From Vibrio syngnathi (GTDB taxonomy: Bacteria > Pseudomonadota > Gammaproteobacteria > Enterobacterales > Vibrionaceae), in assembly GCF_002119525.1 (NCBI RefSeq), contig NZ_CP017916.1, positions 2,356,001 to 2,420,000 of the forward strand: a stretch of DNA of 64,000 nucleotides. The letters run 5' to 3'. A program made the translations under genes and the position numbers. The stretch's first letter is position 1, and each line of letters begins with the position of its first letter. Shown one piece after another: positions 45,291 to 55,461 of this stretch. The notes under the pieces were generated by a model. It was given only the letters and a program-made list of their open reading frames with translations, was not told the origin of the DNA and ran no database searches.

Positions 45291-47015
45291 ATGATTTCAG
45301 GCATCCTAGCATCTCCTGGTATTGCTTTCGGTAAAGCACTACTACTTCAAGAAGATGAAATTGTCCTAAACACTCAATCTATCTCAGACGATCAAGTTGA
45401 AGCAGAAGTTCAGCGTTTTTTTGACGCTCGTAACAAATCTTCTCAACAACTTGAAGTTGTAAAGCAAAAAGCACTTGAAACTTTTGGCGAAGAAAAAGAA
45501 GCAATCTTTGAAGGCCACATCATGCTGCTTGAAGATGAAGAGCTAGAAGAAGAGATTTTAGCACTCATCAAGAAAGACAAAATGCACGCAGACAACGCGA
45601 TCTACACAGTGATCGAAGAGCAAGCTGTTGCACTTGAGTCACTTGATGATGAGTACCTAAAAGAACGTGCGACTGATATCCGTGATATCGGTACTCGCTT
45701 CGTTAAAAACGCACTAGGCATCAACATTGTATCTCTAGCAGATATCAATGAAGAAGTTATCCTAGTTGCTTACGATTTAACGCCATCTGAAACGGCACAA
45801 ATCAACCTAGACTACGTTCTTGGTTTTGCTTGTGACATCGGCGGTCGTACATCTCATACTTCAATCATGGCACGTTCACTTGAGCTTCCAGCTATCGTTG
45901 GTACTAACGATATCACTAAGCAAGTTAAGAACGGCGACATGCTTGTGCTAGACGCGATGAACAACAAGATCATCATCAACCCTTCTGACGCTGAATTAGC
46001 AGAAGCTAAGAAAATCAAATCTGATTTCGAAGCAGAAGCGGCTGAACTAGCAAAACTTAAAGACCTACCAGCTATCACACTTGATAACCATCAAGTAGAA
46101 GTTTGCGGCAACATCGGTACAGTTAAAGACTGTGACGGTATCCTGCGTAACGGCGGTGAAGGCGTTGGTCTGTACCGTACTGAATTCCTATTCATGGACC
46201 GTACTGCACTTCCTACTGAAGAAGAGCAATACGTTGCTTACAAAGAAGTAGCCGAAGCAATGCACGGTGAGTCAGTGATTATCCGTACAATGGATATCGG
46301 TGGCGATAAAGATCTTCCATACATGGACCTTCCACAAGAGATGAACCCGTTCCTAGGCTGGCGTGCAGTACGTATCAGCTTGGATCGTCGTGAAATCCTA
46401 CGTGACCAACTACGCGGCATTCTTCGTGCATCTGCACACGGTAAGCTACGTATCATGTTCCCAATGATCATTTCTGTTGAAGAGATCCGTGAACTGAAAA
46501 AAGCAATCGAAGAGTACAAAGTTGAACTTCGCGCTGAAGGCCTAGCTTTCGATGAAGAAATCGAAATCGGCGTAATGGTTGAGACTCCAGCAGCTGCTGC
46601 AATCGCACACCACCTAGCGAAAGAAGTATCTTTCTTCTCTATCGGTACTAACGACCTAACGCAATATACTCTTGCGGTAGACCGTGGTAACGAAATGATT
46701 TCTCACCTATACAACCCACTATCTCCAGCGGTTCTTCTTGTTATCAAGCAAGTAATCGATGCTTCTCACAAAGAAGGTAAATGGACAGGTATGTGTGGCG
46801 AACTAGCAGGTGATGAGCGTGCAACTCTACTTCTTCTTGGTATGGGTCTAGATGAGTTCTCTATGAGCGGTATCTCTATCCCTAAAGTTAAGAAAGTAAT
46901 CCGTAACTCTAACTTCGCTGAAGTTAAAGCTATGGCTGACGAAGCACTATCTCTACCTACAGCTGCAGAAATTGAAGCTTGTGTAGAAAAGTTCATCGCT
47001 GAGAAAACTCAGTAA
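45291..47015 (+). CDS. ptsI: PTS enzyme I
   Basis: Phosphoenolpyruvate-protein phosphotransferase, the common first enzyme of the PTS. 574 residues (E. coli 575). The phosphorylated His is in [13 protein letters not shown] (about residue 189), the PEP-binding Arg is in RTEFLFMDR, and the catalytic Cys is in GMCGELAGD. It lies between ptsH and crr with 153 and 106 nt gaps. Confidence 0.98.
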   Translation: MISGILASPGIAFGKALLLQEDEIVLNTQSISDDQVEAEVQRFFDARNKSSQQLEVVKQKALETFGEEKEAIFEGHIMLLEDEELEEEILALIKKDKMHADNAIYTVIEEQAVALESLDDEYLKERATDIRDIGTRFVKNALGINIVSLADINEEVILVAYDLTPSETAQINLDYVLGFACDIGGRTSHTSIMARSLELPAIVGTNDITKQVKNGDMLVLDAMNNKIIINPSDAELAEAKKIKSDFEAEAAELAKLKDLPAITLDNHQVEVCGNIGTVKDCDGILRNGGEGVGLYRTEFLFMDRTALPTEEEQYVAYKEVAEAMHGESVIIRTMDIGGDKDLPYMDLPQEMNPFLGWRAVRISLDRREILRDQLRGILRASAHGKLRIMFPMIISVEEIRELKKAIEEYKVELRAEGLAFDEEIEIGVMVETPAAAAIAHHLAKEVSFFSIGTNDLTQYTLAVDRGNEMISHLYNPLSPAVLLVIKQVIDASHKEGKWTGMCGELAGDERATLLLLGMGLDEFSMSGISIPKVKKVIRNSNFAEVKAMADEALSLPTAAEIEACVEKFIAEKTQ

Positions 47016-47121
47016 TCACCAAGAGCTTAATGAAGTTAGACGGCTAAAAATAGTCGTCTAATTTGTTAGATTGGTATAGTATATTCTACAGAATAAAACT
47101 AAACGTTAGGAGCATGACACA

Positions 47122-47631
47122 ATGGGTCTGTTTGACAAACTGAAAAAGCTTGTATCTGATGACAGCGCTAATGCTGGTGCAATCGAAATCATCGCACCTC
47201 TTTCTGGTGAAATCGTAAATATCGAAGACGTGCCAGATGTAGTTTTCGCTGAAAAAATCGTTGGTGATGGCATCGCTATCAAACCAGCTGGCGATAAAAT
47301 GGTAGCTCCAGTTAACGGTACTATCGGTAAGATCTTCGAAACTAACCACGCATTCTCTATTGAGTCTGACGACGGTATTGAGCTTTTCGTTCACTTCGGT
47401 ATCGATACTGTTGAACTTAAAGGCGAAGGCTTCACTCGTGTAGCTGAAGAAGGTCAATCTGTTAAAGCTGGTGACACTATCATCACTTTTGATCTAGCGC
47501 TTCTAGAAGAGAAAGCGAAGTCTACGCTTACTCCAGTTGTTATCTCTAACATGGACGAAATCAAGGAGCTGAACAAGCTTTCTGGTTCTGTAACTGTTGG
47601 CGAAACTCCAGTTCTTAAAGTAACTAAGTAA
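47122..47631 (+). CDS. crr: PTS glucose-specific EIIA
   Basis: EIIA-Glc, cytoplasmic phosphate donor to EIICB-Glc and regulator of adenylate cyclase and permeases. 169 residues, as in E. coli. The two active-site histidines are in TNHAFSIES and [13 protein letters not shown]. It closes the pts operon and is followed by a terminator. Confidence 0.98.
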   Translation: MGLFDKLKKLVSDDSANAGAIEIIAPLSGEIVNIEDVPDVVFAEKIVGDGIAIKPAGDKMVAPVNGTIGKIFETNHAFSIESDDGIELFVHFGIDTVELKGEGFTRVAEEGQSVKAGDTIITFDLALLEEKAKSTLTPVVISNMDEIKELNKLSGSVTVGETPVLKVTK

Positions 47632-47656
47632 TCCCGATTACTTATCTGCTTTAATT

Positions 47657-47684
47657 AAAACGCTACCTAAGGGTGGCGTTTTTT
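47657..47684 (+). terminator. pts operon terminator
   Basis: AACGCTACC TAAG GGTGGCGTT followed by TTTT; one T-G pair. Confidence 0.88.
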
Positions 47685-48104
47685 GTGCCTACTATATTTA
47701 TCGAGTTCCTTGAACAACGGTTCTTGTTACCGCTCCTCACCTTGTTGTAAATAATCCCTCAACGAACCACAGCATTACCAATCCTTGATTGCCAACCAAC
47801 CACTCTGCTTTGTTATTAAACCGTGTTAAACGCTATTCTAGGCGCTGTTCCCACATGTTAAATCACGAGAGATGACTTTCGACCACAACAAAAGCCCTGA
47901 CATCTAATTCGAATCAAGTAGCCACCAAAAGAGATCCCTGATATCTCGTTCTACTCGATTCTGGGATGACGGCATGTGGACTTGTCGACTTATAGTTAAC
48001 CCGTCATTCCCTACAGTGAGGGACGAGCATGATAGGGAATCGCGCTTTTGCTACTTTCAGCATTACGGCACTTTTCCAAATTCACCTTCGCTAAATAACA
48101 GGCA
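47685..48104. other. crr-flagellin spacer with a dispersed-repeat-like block
   Basis: About 420 nt with no gene. From about 47935 to 48055, TGATATCTCGTTCTACTCG, ATTCTGGGATGACG and CCGTCATTCCCTACAGTGAG have the look of small dispersed Vibrio repeats carrying opposed GTCATCCC / CCGTCATTCC arms. Copy number elsewhere cannot be judged here. Confidence 0.5.
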
Positions 48105-48131
48105 ATAAAAAACCCAGCCGAAGCTGGGTCT
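48105..48131 (-). terminator. terminator of the distal flagellin gene
   Basis: On the minus strand, GACCCAGC TTCG GCTGGGTT with TTTTTATT following, about 100 nt past the flagellin stop. Confidence 0.9.
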
Positions 48132-48228
48132 GTTTAGCGCTCATCTCTCACCACGAGCTAATTTGTGGAAGCCTAACGTTGACGCTTGTGATCAACAACG
48201 CTTAAAGTCAACGTGGCCTTTCAACCGA

Positions 48229-49395
48229 TTAACCTAGTAGGCTAAGTGCTGAGTTTGGAGCTTGCTTCGCTTGCGCAAGAATTGAACTTGAAGCCTGTGA
48301 AAGAATCTGAGACTTAGTCATATTAGTCGTTTCTTTCGCGAAATCGGTATCTTTGATACGGCTCTTAGATGCATTAACGTTTTCGTTGATGTTATCTAAG
48401 TTGTTAATTGCGTGGTCGAAACGGTTTTGGAAAGCACCAAGCTCAGAACGGTGGCTATCTACATATTTAAGTGCCGCATCGATAACAGCTACAGATTCTT
48501 GAGCACCACCAACAGAGGTTACGTCGATAGTATCAACCGTAACTTGCTTAGCCTCTAGCGTTTTTGGGTCTTCAGGTTTAGCACCTGCTGTCATGCCTAG
48601 TTCATCTGATAAAGCACCAGAAAATGCAATTTCCCCATCAACTTTATTGTTACCAGCGAAGATTTGCAGTTTACCTTCTTCATCAATTGACGCTTTCACA
48701 AGGTCTTGTTGACCGTTAATGTAAGTCGCTAGCTCTTCAATATCATCGCCTGCTTTAGCAGAGATGTTGATTTCTCGTTGGTCACCGAAGCTATCTTTTA
48801 ATGACATGGTTAAGTCATTAGCACCAGCTGTTACACCCCAATCTTTACCTTTAGCTTCTGTAAATTGGTAGCTGTTGCCGCCCATTTGGTCGTTATCAGA
48901 ACGCATGTCTTTCAGCTGAAGCATTACTGCCTCACCATTATCCGCACCAATTTGGAATGATTTAGTACCGTGAGTACCGTTAAGCAGCTTGTTACCACCA
49001 AAAGATGTAGTTTCAGCGATACGATTTAGTTCATCGTTAAGCGCCGTTACTTCTTCTTGAATTGCTACACGATCAGATTTGGTATTTGAACCGTTTGTTG
49101 ATTGCAGAGACAAGTCACGCATACGTTGTAGAATGTTTGATGTTTCATTCATCGCACCTTCTGCCGTTTGAGCGATAGAGATACCATCGTTCGCGTTACG
49201 TACAGCAACATCAAGACCGCGACTCTGAACATTCAAACGGTTCGAGATTTGTAGACCAGCAGCGTCATCTTTTGCACTGTTGATTTTAGAGCCTGAAGAT
49301 AGGCGTTCCATTGATGTTTGTTGAGCGCTGTTTGCACTGTTTAGGTAACGTTGTGCTGTCATTGCTGAAACGTTGGTATTTACATTCACTGCCAT
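48229..49395 (-). CDS. polar flagellin
   Basis: A 388-residue polar flagellin. I use the ATG at 49395 (GGAG 8 nt before) so that the protein begins [18 protein letters not shown] as flagellins do. Conserved D0/D1 ends are present ([22 protein letters not shown] at the N-side, [13 protein letters not shown] at the end), and the variable centre carries the FlaG-type region with [14 protein letters not shown] segment. A sigma-28 promoter is at 49477-49503. Like V. parahaemolyticus flaC/flaD, but the exact name is not certain. Confidence 0.95.
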   Translation of the reverse strand: MAVNVNTNVSAMTAQRYLNSANSAQQTSMERLSSGSKINSAKDDAAGLQISNRLNVQSRGLDVAVRNANDGISIAQTAEGAMNETSNILQRMRDLSLQSTNGSNTKSDRVAIQEEVTALNDELNRIAETTSFGGNKLLNGTHGTKSFQIGADNGEAVMLQLKDMRSDNDQMGGNSYQFTEAKGKDWGVTAGANDLTMSLKDSFGDQREINISAKAGDDIEELATYINGQQDLVKASIDEEGKLQIFAGNNKVDGEIAFSGALSDELGMTAGAKPEDPKTLEAKQVTVDTIDVTSVGGAQESVAVIDAALKYVDSHRSELGAFQNRFDHAINNLDNINENVNASKSRIKDTDFAKETTNMTKSQILSQASSSILAQAKQAPNSALSLLG

Positions 49396-49476
49396 GGTGA
49401 TTTCTCCAATTGATTTTCCGGTATAGCGGCTTCCGACGTCTCGGAAAACCAAGTAGTTATCTCTAAGTTACTTTTA

Positions 49477-49503
49477 ATAACGGCGTGAATGCTGAAACCT
49501 TTA
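49477..49503 (-). promoter_or_regulatory. sigma-28 (FliA) promoter of the 48229 flagellin
   Basis: On the minus strand, TAAAG - 14 nt - GCCGTTAT, matching the FliA consensus TAAAG-N14-GCCGATAA with one or two changes, about 80 nt upstream of the ATG. Confidence 0.8.
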
Positions 49504-49593
49504 GAAAAAAAACAACAAAATTAAAGAAATAGCGAGAAAGCATAAGAAAGCGTGACTGGCAGTGAAGTTATCAAAAAAAGATGAGAAAAACGC

Positions 49594-49620
49594 TAAAGTT
49601 GTCGAAAAGTCAGCCGGGGT
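49594..49620 (+). promoter_or_regulatory. possible antisense sigma-28-like promoter
   Basis: On the plus strand, TAAAG - 14 nt - GCCGGGGT: correct spacing and -35 but poorly conserved right half. It would point into the 3' end of the 49693 flagellin gene in antisense. Confidence 0.3.
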
Positions 49621-49692
49621 AAATGTTGTGTTTTAATTAACCAAAGGGCTTTAGTTAACCGAGAATACCTTTATAAGATTAGGCCTGATTTA

Positions 49693-50826
49693 TTAGCCTA
49701 ACAGCGTTAAGGCTAGGTTTGGTGCTTGCTTAGCTTGAGCTAAAATAGTGGTACTGACTTGCTGTAGTATTTGTTGCTTGAGCATTTGAGTGGTTTCTTT
49801 GGCGTAGTCTGTATCTTTGATTCGACTGTTTGATGCCCCTAGGTTCTCATGAACATTTTCCAGATTATTAATGGCATGGTCAAAGCGATTTTGCATTGCC
49901 CCTAATTCAGAACGGTGACTATCCACATATTTCATCGCCGTATCCAAAATAGAGACGGCTCGCTGTGCTCCCCCAACATCAGTGACATTAATATCATCGA
50001 CTGACTCGTAATAACCCGCCGACATCGAAAGCTCACTGGCTAATGAGCCTGAGAAAGAGATCGTGCCTGCCGTGTCTTCGCCTGACATGTAGATCTGAAG
50101 CTGCCCCTCATCATTCACTGAAGCGGACACGAGATCCGTTTGACCATTAATGTAAGTCGCCAACTCTTCGATATCATCGCCCGTTTTCGCGTTAATCGTG
50201 ATCTCTTGTGGCTGACCAAAACGATCGGTAAACGCCATCGTCATATCTGCCTGGTTGGATTTAACTTCCCACGTGTCATTTGCCATGCCATTGGCGACAT
50301 AGCTAAAGCCGCCCATGTTGATATCATCGGTGCGCATGTTTTTCAAACCTACCTGCACCGCTTCGCCAGAACTGCCACCAATTTGAAATGACGAACTACC
50401 AAAACTACCGTTAAGGAGTTTTTTACCGCCAAACGAAGTCGTTTCAGCAATTCGATTCAACTCATCATTTAAGGCGGTGACTTCTTCTTGAATAGCTGCC
50501 CTTTCCGATTGGCTATTCGAACCATTAGTCGCTTGCAGTGACAGATCTCGCATACGTTGCATGATATTGGTGGTTTCGTTCATCGCCCCTTCTGCAGTCT
50601 GCATAATGGAAATACCGTCGTTAGCATTTCGAACGGCAACATCAATACCACTCATCTGAGTTTCTAATCGATTCGAAATTTGTAAACCAGCCGCGTCATC
50701 TTTAGCACTATTAATACGACTCCCTGAAGCTAAGCGCTCCAAAGATTGGTTCAGCATGTTATTAGCATTAGAGATATTCCTCTGAGCCACTAACGCCGAG
50801 ACATTCGTATTAACTGTTATAGCCAT
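49693..50826 (-). CDS. polar flagellin
   Basis: A 377-residue flagellin, paralogue of the one at 48229 with matching ends ([31 protein letters not shown]) and a somewhat different centre ([14 protein letters not shown]). It has its own sigma-28 promoter at 50872-50898. There is a 297-nt gap between the two flagellin genes with no clear terminator, so read-through is possible. Flagellin multiplicity is usual in Vibrio polar flagella. Confidence 0.95.
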   Translation of the reverse strand: MAITVNTNVSALVAQRNISNANNMLNQSLERLASGSRINSAKDDAAGLQISNRLETQMSGIDVAVRNANDGISIMQTAEGAMNETTNIMQRMRDLSLQATNGSNSQSERAAIQEEVTALNDELNRIAETTSFGGKKLLNGSFGSSSFQIGGSSGEAVQVGLKNMRTDDINMGGFSYVANGMANDTWEVKSNQADMTMAFTDRFGQPQEITINAKTGDDIEELATYINGQTDLVSASVNDEGQLQIYMSGEDTAGTISFSGSLASELSMSAGYYESVDDINVTDVGGAQRAVSILDTAMKYVDSHRSELGAMQNRFDHAINNLENVHENLGASNSRIKDTDYAKETTQMLKQQILQQVSTTILAQAKQAPNLALTLLG

Positions 50827-50871
50827 AGACCTTCACTTGCAAAAAAATGAATAAAACTCACGATTACTCTT

Positions 50872-50898
50872 GTATCGACCAATTCATATAGAGCTTTA
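50872..50898 (-). promoter_or_regulatory. sigma-28 (FliA) promoter of the 49693 flagellin
   Basis: On the minus strand, TAAAG - 14 nt - GTCGATAC, a good match to TAAAG-N14-GCCGATAA, 46 nt before the ATG. It begins just past the neighbouring gene's terminator. Confidence 0.8.
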
Positions 50899-50906
50899 AT
50901 AGAAAA

Positions 50907-50930
50907 AGGAGCCTCTAGGCTCCCTTTCTT
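50907..50930 (-). terminator. terminator of the DyP peroxidase gene
   Basis: GGAGCC TCTA GGCTCC flanked by T-rich sequence on the minus strand (CTCCTTTTTCT). Confidence 0.85.
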
Positions 50931-50948
50931 TATTGCTGATGAGGCGAT

Positions 50949-51872
50949 TTACTTAATCGTTAATGCACTCAACATATCAGCCGAAGGCGCAAAGTAGTAA
51001 GCGCCTGTCACTGCTCTAGTAAAGCGAAGCAGTTGGTCTGTTTTACCATCGGTTGCGCCGTACATGCTCTCTAACATCGCATCGAAGTTATGGCGAACAT
51101 TACAGTAAGCGATGAACAGTAAGCCGTGATCGCCTGTTGCTGTGCCGTAAGGTAAGCTGTGACGAACAATTTTAAGGCCCTTGCCTTCTTCTTTGATATC
51201 GACACGGCCAACGTGAGACGCTGCTGGCACATCATCTAGCTCGATAGAATCAGGTTTAGTACGACCAACCACTTTCTCTTGTGCTGACACATTCAATCGA
51301 TTCCAAGCTGGTAGGTTGTGCACAAAACGCTGCACCATAACATAACTACCACCAGCAAATTCACCTTCAGGAACAATCGCGACTTCAGCGCGCTGTGCGT
51401 CTTTCGGGTTTTCAGTGCCATCAACGAAATCGGTCATGTCACGAGAATCTAAGAAGCGGTAACCGTAAGTTTCATCAACCACTTCAACGTCTGCTGCGAC
51501 TTCAGCTAGCAATTTGCGTAGGATGAAGAAGTGCAGGTCATGTCGGTTTGAATGACAGTGAATCAGAACATCAGACAGTGTGCTCGGTGCCGTGATATCA
51601 CCTTCACCAAGCGCAGGAAAATCAATTAAGTCAGAGGGAGCAGCTTGCTCGAACTTATCCCAAAAAGCCTTTGAGAACGCAACCGACGCCGTTAAGTTCG
51701 CATCTGGTTGAGTTTGGTTAAGCTCGTCGATTAGAGTCGGAAGCTTTTGAATTTCCGCTAATACGTTAGCAGCGTTAGCGTTCACTTTAAGTTGAACGTA
51801 AAGAGCGAAAGGCCCAGCTTCAGGCAAAATAGCACTTTGAACGTTAGGCTGCTCATTTGAAACATTAAGCAT
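50949..51872 (-). CDS. yfeX: DyP-type peroxidase (YfeX-like)
   Basis: Haem peroxidase of the DyP family, class P, close to YfeX/EfeB. 307 residues. FVDGTENPKD is the distal motif with catalytic Asp, SHVGRVDIKEEG contains the proximal His, and KIVRHSLPYG is the later Arg/His region. No Tat signal, so cytoplasmic. The neighbouring gene codes a DUF2919 protein, as next to E. coli yfeX (yfeZ), which supports the name. Confidence 0.92.
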   Translation of the reverse strand: MLNVSNEQPNVQSAILPEAGPFALYVQLKVNANAANVLAEIQKLPTLIDELNQTQPDANLTASVAFSKAFWDKFEQAAPSDLIDFPALGEGDITAPSTLSDVLIHCHSNRHDLHFFILRKLLAEVAADVEVVDETYGYRFLDSRDMTDFVDGTENPKDAQRAEVAIVPEGEFAGGSYVMVQRFVHNLPAWNRLNVSAQEKVVGRTKPDSIELDDVPAASHVGRVDIKEEGKGLKIVRHSLPYGTATGDHGLLFIAYCNVRHNFDAMLESMYGATDGKTDQLLRFTRAVTGAYYFAPSADMLSALTIK

Positions 51873-51937
51873 AGATTATTCCTTCCAGTTTTAGCTTCTA
51901 AGTATAATTGTGAATGGTACAAATGTTTTGATGAGAA

Positions 51938-52414
51938 TCAGTCTTCGAGCTCAACCACTTTAAAGCAATCCCTAGCGGCATGACTATTGGTTAAATAAAG
52001 CGCTAACCAGAGGAGCAATAATAGAGTGATAGCATTTGACCAACGGAACCATCCGTTATCCAAATAGATTAAATAAATTGTGTGGGAGCCCTGTGCCAAG
52101 ATAGCCATCATGGTAACCCAACGTCCCCATGAAACCACTTTATTAAGGCGCTTTCTATCTGGTGATCTGAGTCCAAACAACCACATGAGTAACAAGCTCG
52201 GAATACTCAATGCAATCCCAACATAAAACATTTGATGATCTGGATAGATGATTTCGAGGATATCAGTGCCCGACTCTCGGCTTGCACCTGCAACAATGAA
52301 AACGACCAAAGCTTTCGCCAAAAATAGCCAACCTAACCATAATAGGATTGGGGCTTTTAAAAAGCCGTGCTTGTCGTATTGTTCTATGGAGTACCGCACA
52401 ACTCTCACTTTCAC
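51938..52414 (-). CDS. DUF2919 inner-membrane protein (YfeZ-like)
   Basis: A 158-residue protein with four hydrophobic segments (about 18-38, 62-80, 90-108, 122-140) and a cytoplasmic N-terminus with YDKHGFLKAPILLWLGWL, a DUF2919 pattern. Function unknown. It is divergent from the 52509 gene and 65 nt upstream of the peroxidase, probably co-transcribed. Confidence 0.82.
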   Translation of the reverse strand: MKVRVVRYSIEQYDKHGFLKAPILLWLGWLFLAKALVVFIVAGASRESGTDILEIIYPDHQMFYVGIALSIPSLLLMWLFGLRSPDRKRLNKVVSWGRWVTMMAILAQGSHTIYLIYLDNGWFRWSNAITLLLLLWLALYLTNSHAARDCFKVVELED

Positions 52415-52508
52415 TTATTTTCAAACCAACACTTTAACGCAAATCATTCATACTTAACTAGGTTTGCGTTATCTTATTGGTTAATCCGTTTTAATTATCG
52501 AACTCAGT

Positions 52509-52853
52509 ATGAAAAAGAAAACTAATACACCATCTGTTGAATCTCAACAAGAAGCACTGAAGATAGCCAAAGCGACGCAAAAGCCAGCTCAAACCAAAGA
52601 ACAAACCAAGTTGATAGCTCAAGGTATCGAGAAAGGCATCGCACTCTATAAAAAGCAGCAGAAAGAACGTGGCCGCCAAGCCGATAAAGCTAAAAAGCGC
52701 GTACAAAAAGAGAAGCAGACTCTACAAGCGAACCAAGACCAAGAACAGAATGTCGACTCGAATAATGAAACAACATCAAATCACGCCAGTAAATTGCCGT
52801 GGTTATTATTGTTCGCAAGCTGGATAGGTTTCGCGATTTATTTGATGAAATAA
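52509..52853 (+). CDS. Lys/Gln-rich tail-anchored protein
   Basis: A 114-residue protein of unknown function. Basic, helical, with KQQKERGRQADKAKKRVQKE coil, an Asn/Asp-rich stretch, and one C-terminal membrane span LPWLLLFASWIGFAIYLM, so tail-anchored. The lipoprotein gene begins 12 nt later. No family is recognised beyond Vibrio-like hypothetical proteins. Confidence 0.75.
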   Translation: MKKKTNTPSVESQQEALKIAKATQKPAQTKEQTKLIAQGIEKGIALYKKQQKERGRQADKAKKRVQKEKQTLQANQDQEQNVDSNNETTSNHASKLPWLLLFASWIGFAIYLMK

Positions 52854-52865
52854 CAGGATAAGCGT

Positions 52866-53198
52866 ATGAAAAAGGAATTAATCGCTTTAGCTATGAGTAG
52901 CGTGTTACTCGGTTGCACGACACCGACATCAACGCCTCATAGCGAAGCTGCCAACGTGCAAATGGATTACCATGGCGTGATTAATATCGATAAATGTAAG
53001 TATAAAGGGGAAGTCACTGGCAGCGAGGGCCATTGGTATAGTTACCTGTTTTACCCAAATGACACCTTGATTCAGGGCGCGATGAATGAGCTCAAGTCAA
53101 ATACGATTGAGTTAGGTGCAGATACCGTGATATTTACACTTCCCCAAGACTTTTCCACTTCCGTGACTATGTTGGGCACTGCCTATCTGTGTAAGTAG
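52866..53198 (+). CDS. DUF4156-like lipoprotein
   Basis: A 110-residue lipoprotein with lipobox VLLGCTT (Cys 17). NIDKCKYKGEVTGSEGHWYS, the run from DKCKYKGE on, and a closing AYLCK give two mature cysteines in the DUF4156 pattern (GAMNELKSNTIELGADTVIF). Operonic with the preceding gene. A decayed second copy lies at 57719-57921. Confidence 0.85.
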   Translation: MKKELIALAMSSVLLGCTTPTSTPHSEAANVQMDYHGVINIDKCKYKGEVTGSEGHWYSYLFYPNDTLIQGAMNELKSNTIELGADTVIFTLPQDFSTSVTMLGTAYLCK

Positions 53199-53261
53199 GT
53201 AGAAACATAGTTAGATAGCTCAGCGCTCAAATGAGCGAGAGGCTACCTCTTCTATTTCGAT

Positions 53262-53292
53262 TTCTACTTCTACTTCTACTTCTACTTCTACT
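53262..53292. repeat. TTCTAC microsatellite
   Basis: About five tandem TTCTAC hexamers between the lipoprotein and the winged-helix fragment; non-coding. Copy number may vary by slippage. Confidence 0.85.
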
Positions 53293-53297
53293 GCAAA

Positions 53298-53443
53298 AAA
53301 GAAAGCCAGCTTTCGCTGGCTTATGCACTAAATCCAAGGCTTGTTGCTATATCGCCTTTACGCTGGATAACCCATTGACTGTCAAATGGACCCCAGTCGG
53401 ATAACTGGTAATAGCCATCATTATGACGTCGCCCATCTTGGAC
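53298..53443 (-). pseudogene. truncated copy of the winged-helix gene
   Basis: About 146 nt nearly identical to 57962-58107, including the terminator stem AAGCCAGC / GCTGGCTT and the last ~40 codons of the intact winged-helix gene. The match stops at 53443 with unrelated sequence beyond. With the decayed lipoprotein at 57719-57921 it forms the other half of a broken duplication. Confidence 0.88.
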
Positions 53444-53566
53444 CGCTAACCCCAACAAAAAACCACAGATGCACAACATTACCAAAACCTTGACTAAATC
53501 AATTTAACATCTTGAATCAATATTATACATTGAGTTATCGTAACTTCTTATTAAAAGGATTTTGAT

Positions 53567-54433
53567 ATGAATTCAAGTAATTTACTAACAAAGGTTTGCT
53601 CTAAACCATCTAGACGAGTCTTGAGAAAGGCGGTTTGTTTTGCACAAGCATCCAGTCATTCCTTAAACATCTACGCGGAAGATTATCGCCGTAGTGAAGA
53701 GCATACTTTCTTAGATTTTCTAATTAAACCTAAAGAAAGCAGTGCTCGATACGATGATTTTTTCGTACAATGGTGTAATTCGATATTAGAAATAATAGAG
53801 GATATTCACTCAGAGCTAGAACTACCTATGATGGAAGTCAACTTTAATCTACTAACGGGGAATAGTTGGGAGCATAAATTTATTAAAGAACAGAAAAATA
53901 GTACTAATATTTTCCTTATTGATTATTCCAAAGGAATAATCGCATTCCAGTTACTTAGAGAACTGTTTAGCCAAGGACATGATATATTGCTGCTCACCGA
54001 TATAAAGTGGCAACAACCTTTGAAAGTTGCTTCTGCTATAGATCCACTTCACCGCAGCGATAAAAATGCAGAAATAGATAAAGAGATTATTTCCCGAAGC
54101 TTAGAGTTACAAAAACGATTGAACGCAAAGATTTCTCTCGTGTATTGTCAGTATGTTGCTCCCTACTTATATCGATACTCTAAAGAGATATTGGCACATC
54201 AAAAACAGTCGATTACCAACTTTCTTGAATTAAACAAACATGCTCTTTTACCACTTCGGTTTATAAAGTCGAACCCCGAAGAGGGGCTGCCTGATATTGT
54301 CAAATCCATGGGAGCTTCTATTTTAGTCTTGGGTGCTTGCAAACGTACTGCACTGTCTCGCTATTGGTCAGGAAGTACTGTTGATACATTAATGGCAAAT
54401 CCACCATGCGACTTACTGCTTGTCAATAAATAA
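53567..54433 (+). CDS. tandem universal stress protein (UspE-like)
   Basis: A 288-residue protein. The C-terminal half is a Usp domain (VASAIDPLHRSDKNAEID, ARISLVY-type strand, GASILVLGACKRTALSRYWSGSTVDTLM, ending CDLLLVNK); the N-terminal half is a diverged Usp-like domain. Glycine-rich ATP-binding loop is replaced by LGACKRTALSRYWSGS, close to but not the canonical GxxGxGGxxLGS. First gene of the 53.5-57.4 kb inserted module. A stress role is inferred. Confidence 0.8.
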   Translation: MNSSNLLTKVCSKPSRRVLRKAVCFAQASSHSLNIYAEDYRRSEEHTFLDFLIKPKESSARYDDFFVQWCNSILEIIEDIHSELELPMMEVNFNLLTGNSWEHKFIKEQKNSTNIFLIDYSKGIIAFQLLRELFSQGHDILLLTDIKWQQPLKVASAIDPLHRSDKNAEIDKEIISRSLELQKRLNAKISLVYCQYVAPYLYRYSKEILAHQKQSITNFLELNKHALLPLRFIKSNPEEGLPDIVKSMGASILVLGACKRTALSRYWSGSTVDTLMANPPCDLLLVNK

Positions 54434-54493
54434 GCATACTGACACTTTTAATACAGTTGATCAATTAGCATTAACTGTATTAATTATAGTTTT

Positions 54494-55357
54494 TTATTTT
54501 GATTCACGTATGATTTTTATAGCACCATCAAGATGGATATCACGTTGCGGGTAAGCTATGGTTACCCCATTTTCTTTAAAGGCGGAATCTATCTCAAAAC
54601 GAATGTCGCTCGTTACTAGTCTAACGCCCCCTTCCACTTGTGAATTAACCCAAAAAAAAACTTCAAACATGAGTGCATTGTCACCAAAATCTTGGAAGAA
54701 AACACCTATTTCAAATGTTGGGAGTACCTGAGGGTGACTTTCTGTAATATTACGCATCAATTTCTCTACTAACCTAACATCACTGCCATAAGCAACCCCC
54801 ACAGAAACCGTACCTCTTATTAGCTTGTCCCGTAAAGTCCAATTAATTACCGTATTTTCCAGTAATATACTGTTAGGAATCAACATATGAACACCATCTA
54901 CACGTCTAATACGAGTAGAGCGAGTATTAATTTGCTCTACCGTTCCTTTTGCTCCTTCTACCTCAAGAAAGTCACCTATACGTATTGGTTTTTCGCCAAT
55001 AAGTATCCAACCACTAATAAAGTTATTGATAATATTTTGCGCTCCAAACCCAAATCCTATGGCAATGGCTCCTGAAAGAAATGCAAATGCAGCAATGGGA
55101 ATATTAAGCATCGATAACGTGGTGATAAATATAATAAAAATTGCCAAAACAAATAACACACGTTCAATCAAATGAACAATATTGGGATCTTTCCCTGATG
55201 CTGTTAACTTAGACTTAATTGCCTTTATAACTAACTTTGAAATCCAAAAACTTGTTATTACCCAAATTGGAACGGCAAGTAATGCCCATAATGTTACTGG
55301 TTGCTCGTTGAAAGTAAAAAGGGTCATCTCTAACCAAGAGATCGATTTTTCAAACAT
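54494..55357 (-). CDS. MscS-family mechanosensitive channel
   Basis: A 287-residue small-conductance channel protein. Three membrane segments lie in the first ~110 residues; the pore-lining helix is AIAIGFGFGAQNIINNFISG, and the beta domain follows with IRIGDFLEVEGAKGTVEQIN, TRIRRVDGVHMLIPNS. It opens on osmotic downshift in characterised relatives. It is convergent with the Usp gene and upstream genes face the same way. Confidence 0.92.
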   Translation of the reverse strand: MFEKSISWLEMTLFTFNEQPVTLWALLAVPIWVITSFWISKLVIKAIKSKLTASGKDPNIVHLIERVLFVLAIFIIFITTLSMLNIPIAAFAFLSGAIAIGFGFGAQNIINNFISGWILIGEKPIRIGDFLEVEGAKGTVEQINTRSTRIRRVDGVHMLIPNSILLENTVINWTLRDKLIRGTVSVGVAYGSDVRLVEKLMRNITESHPQVLPTFEIGVFFQDFGDNALMFEVFFWVNSQVEGGVRLVTSDIRFEIDSAFKENGVTIAYPQRDIHLDGAIKIIRESK

Positions 55358-55461
55358 ATTAGTAACTTCCTATAAACTTAAACCATCGAATGCTAATGAT
55401 GAATTGATTTAGTACCTTTTCTCGTGAATTACTAAGAACATTAATTTTTTGTCAACGAACA

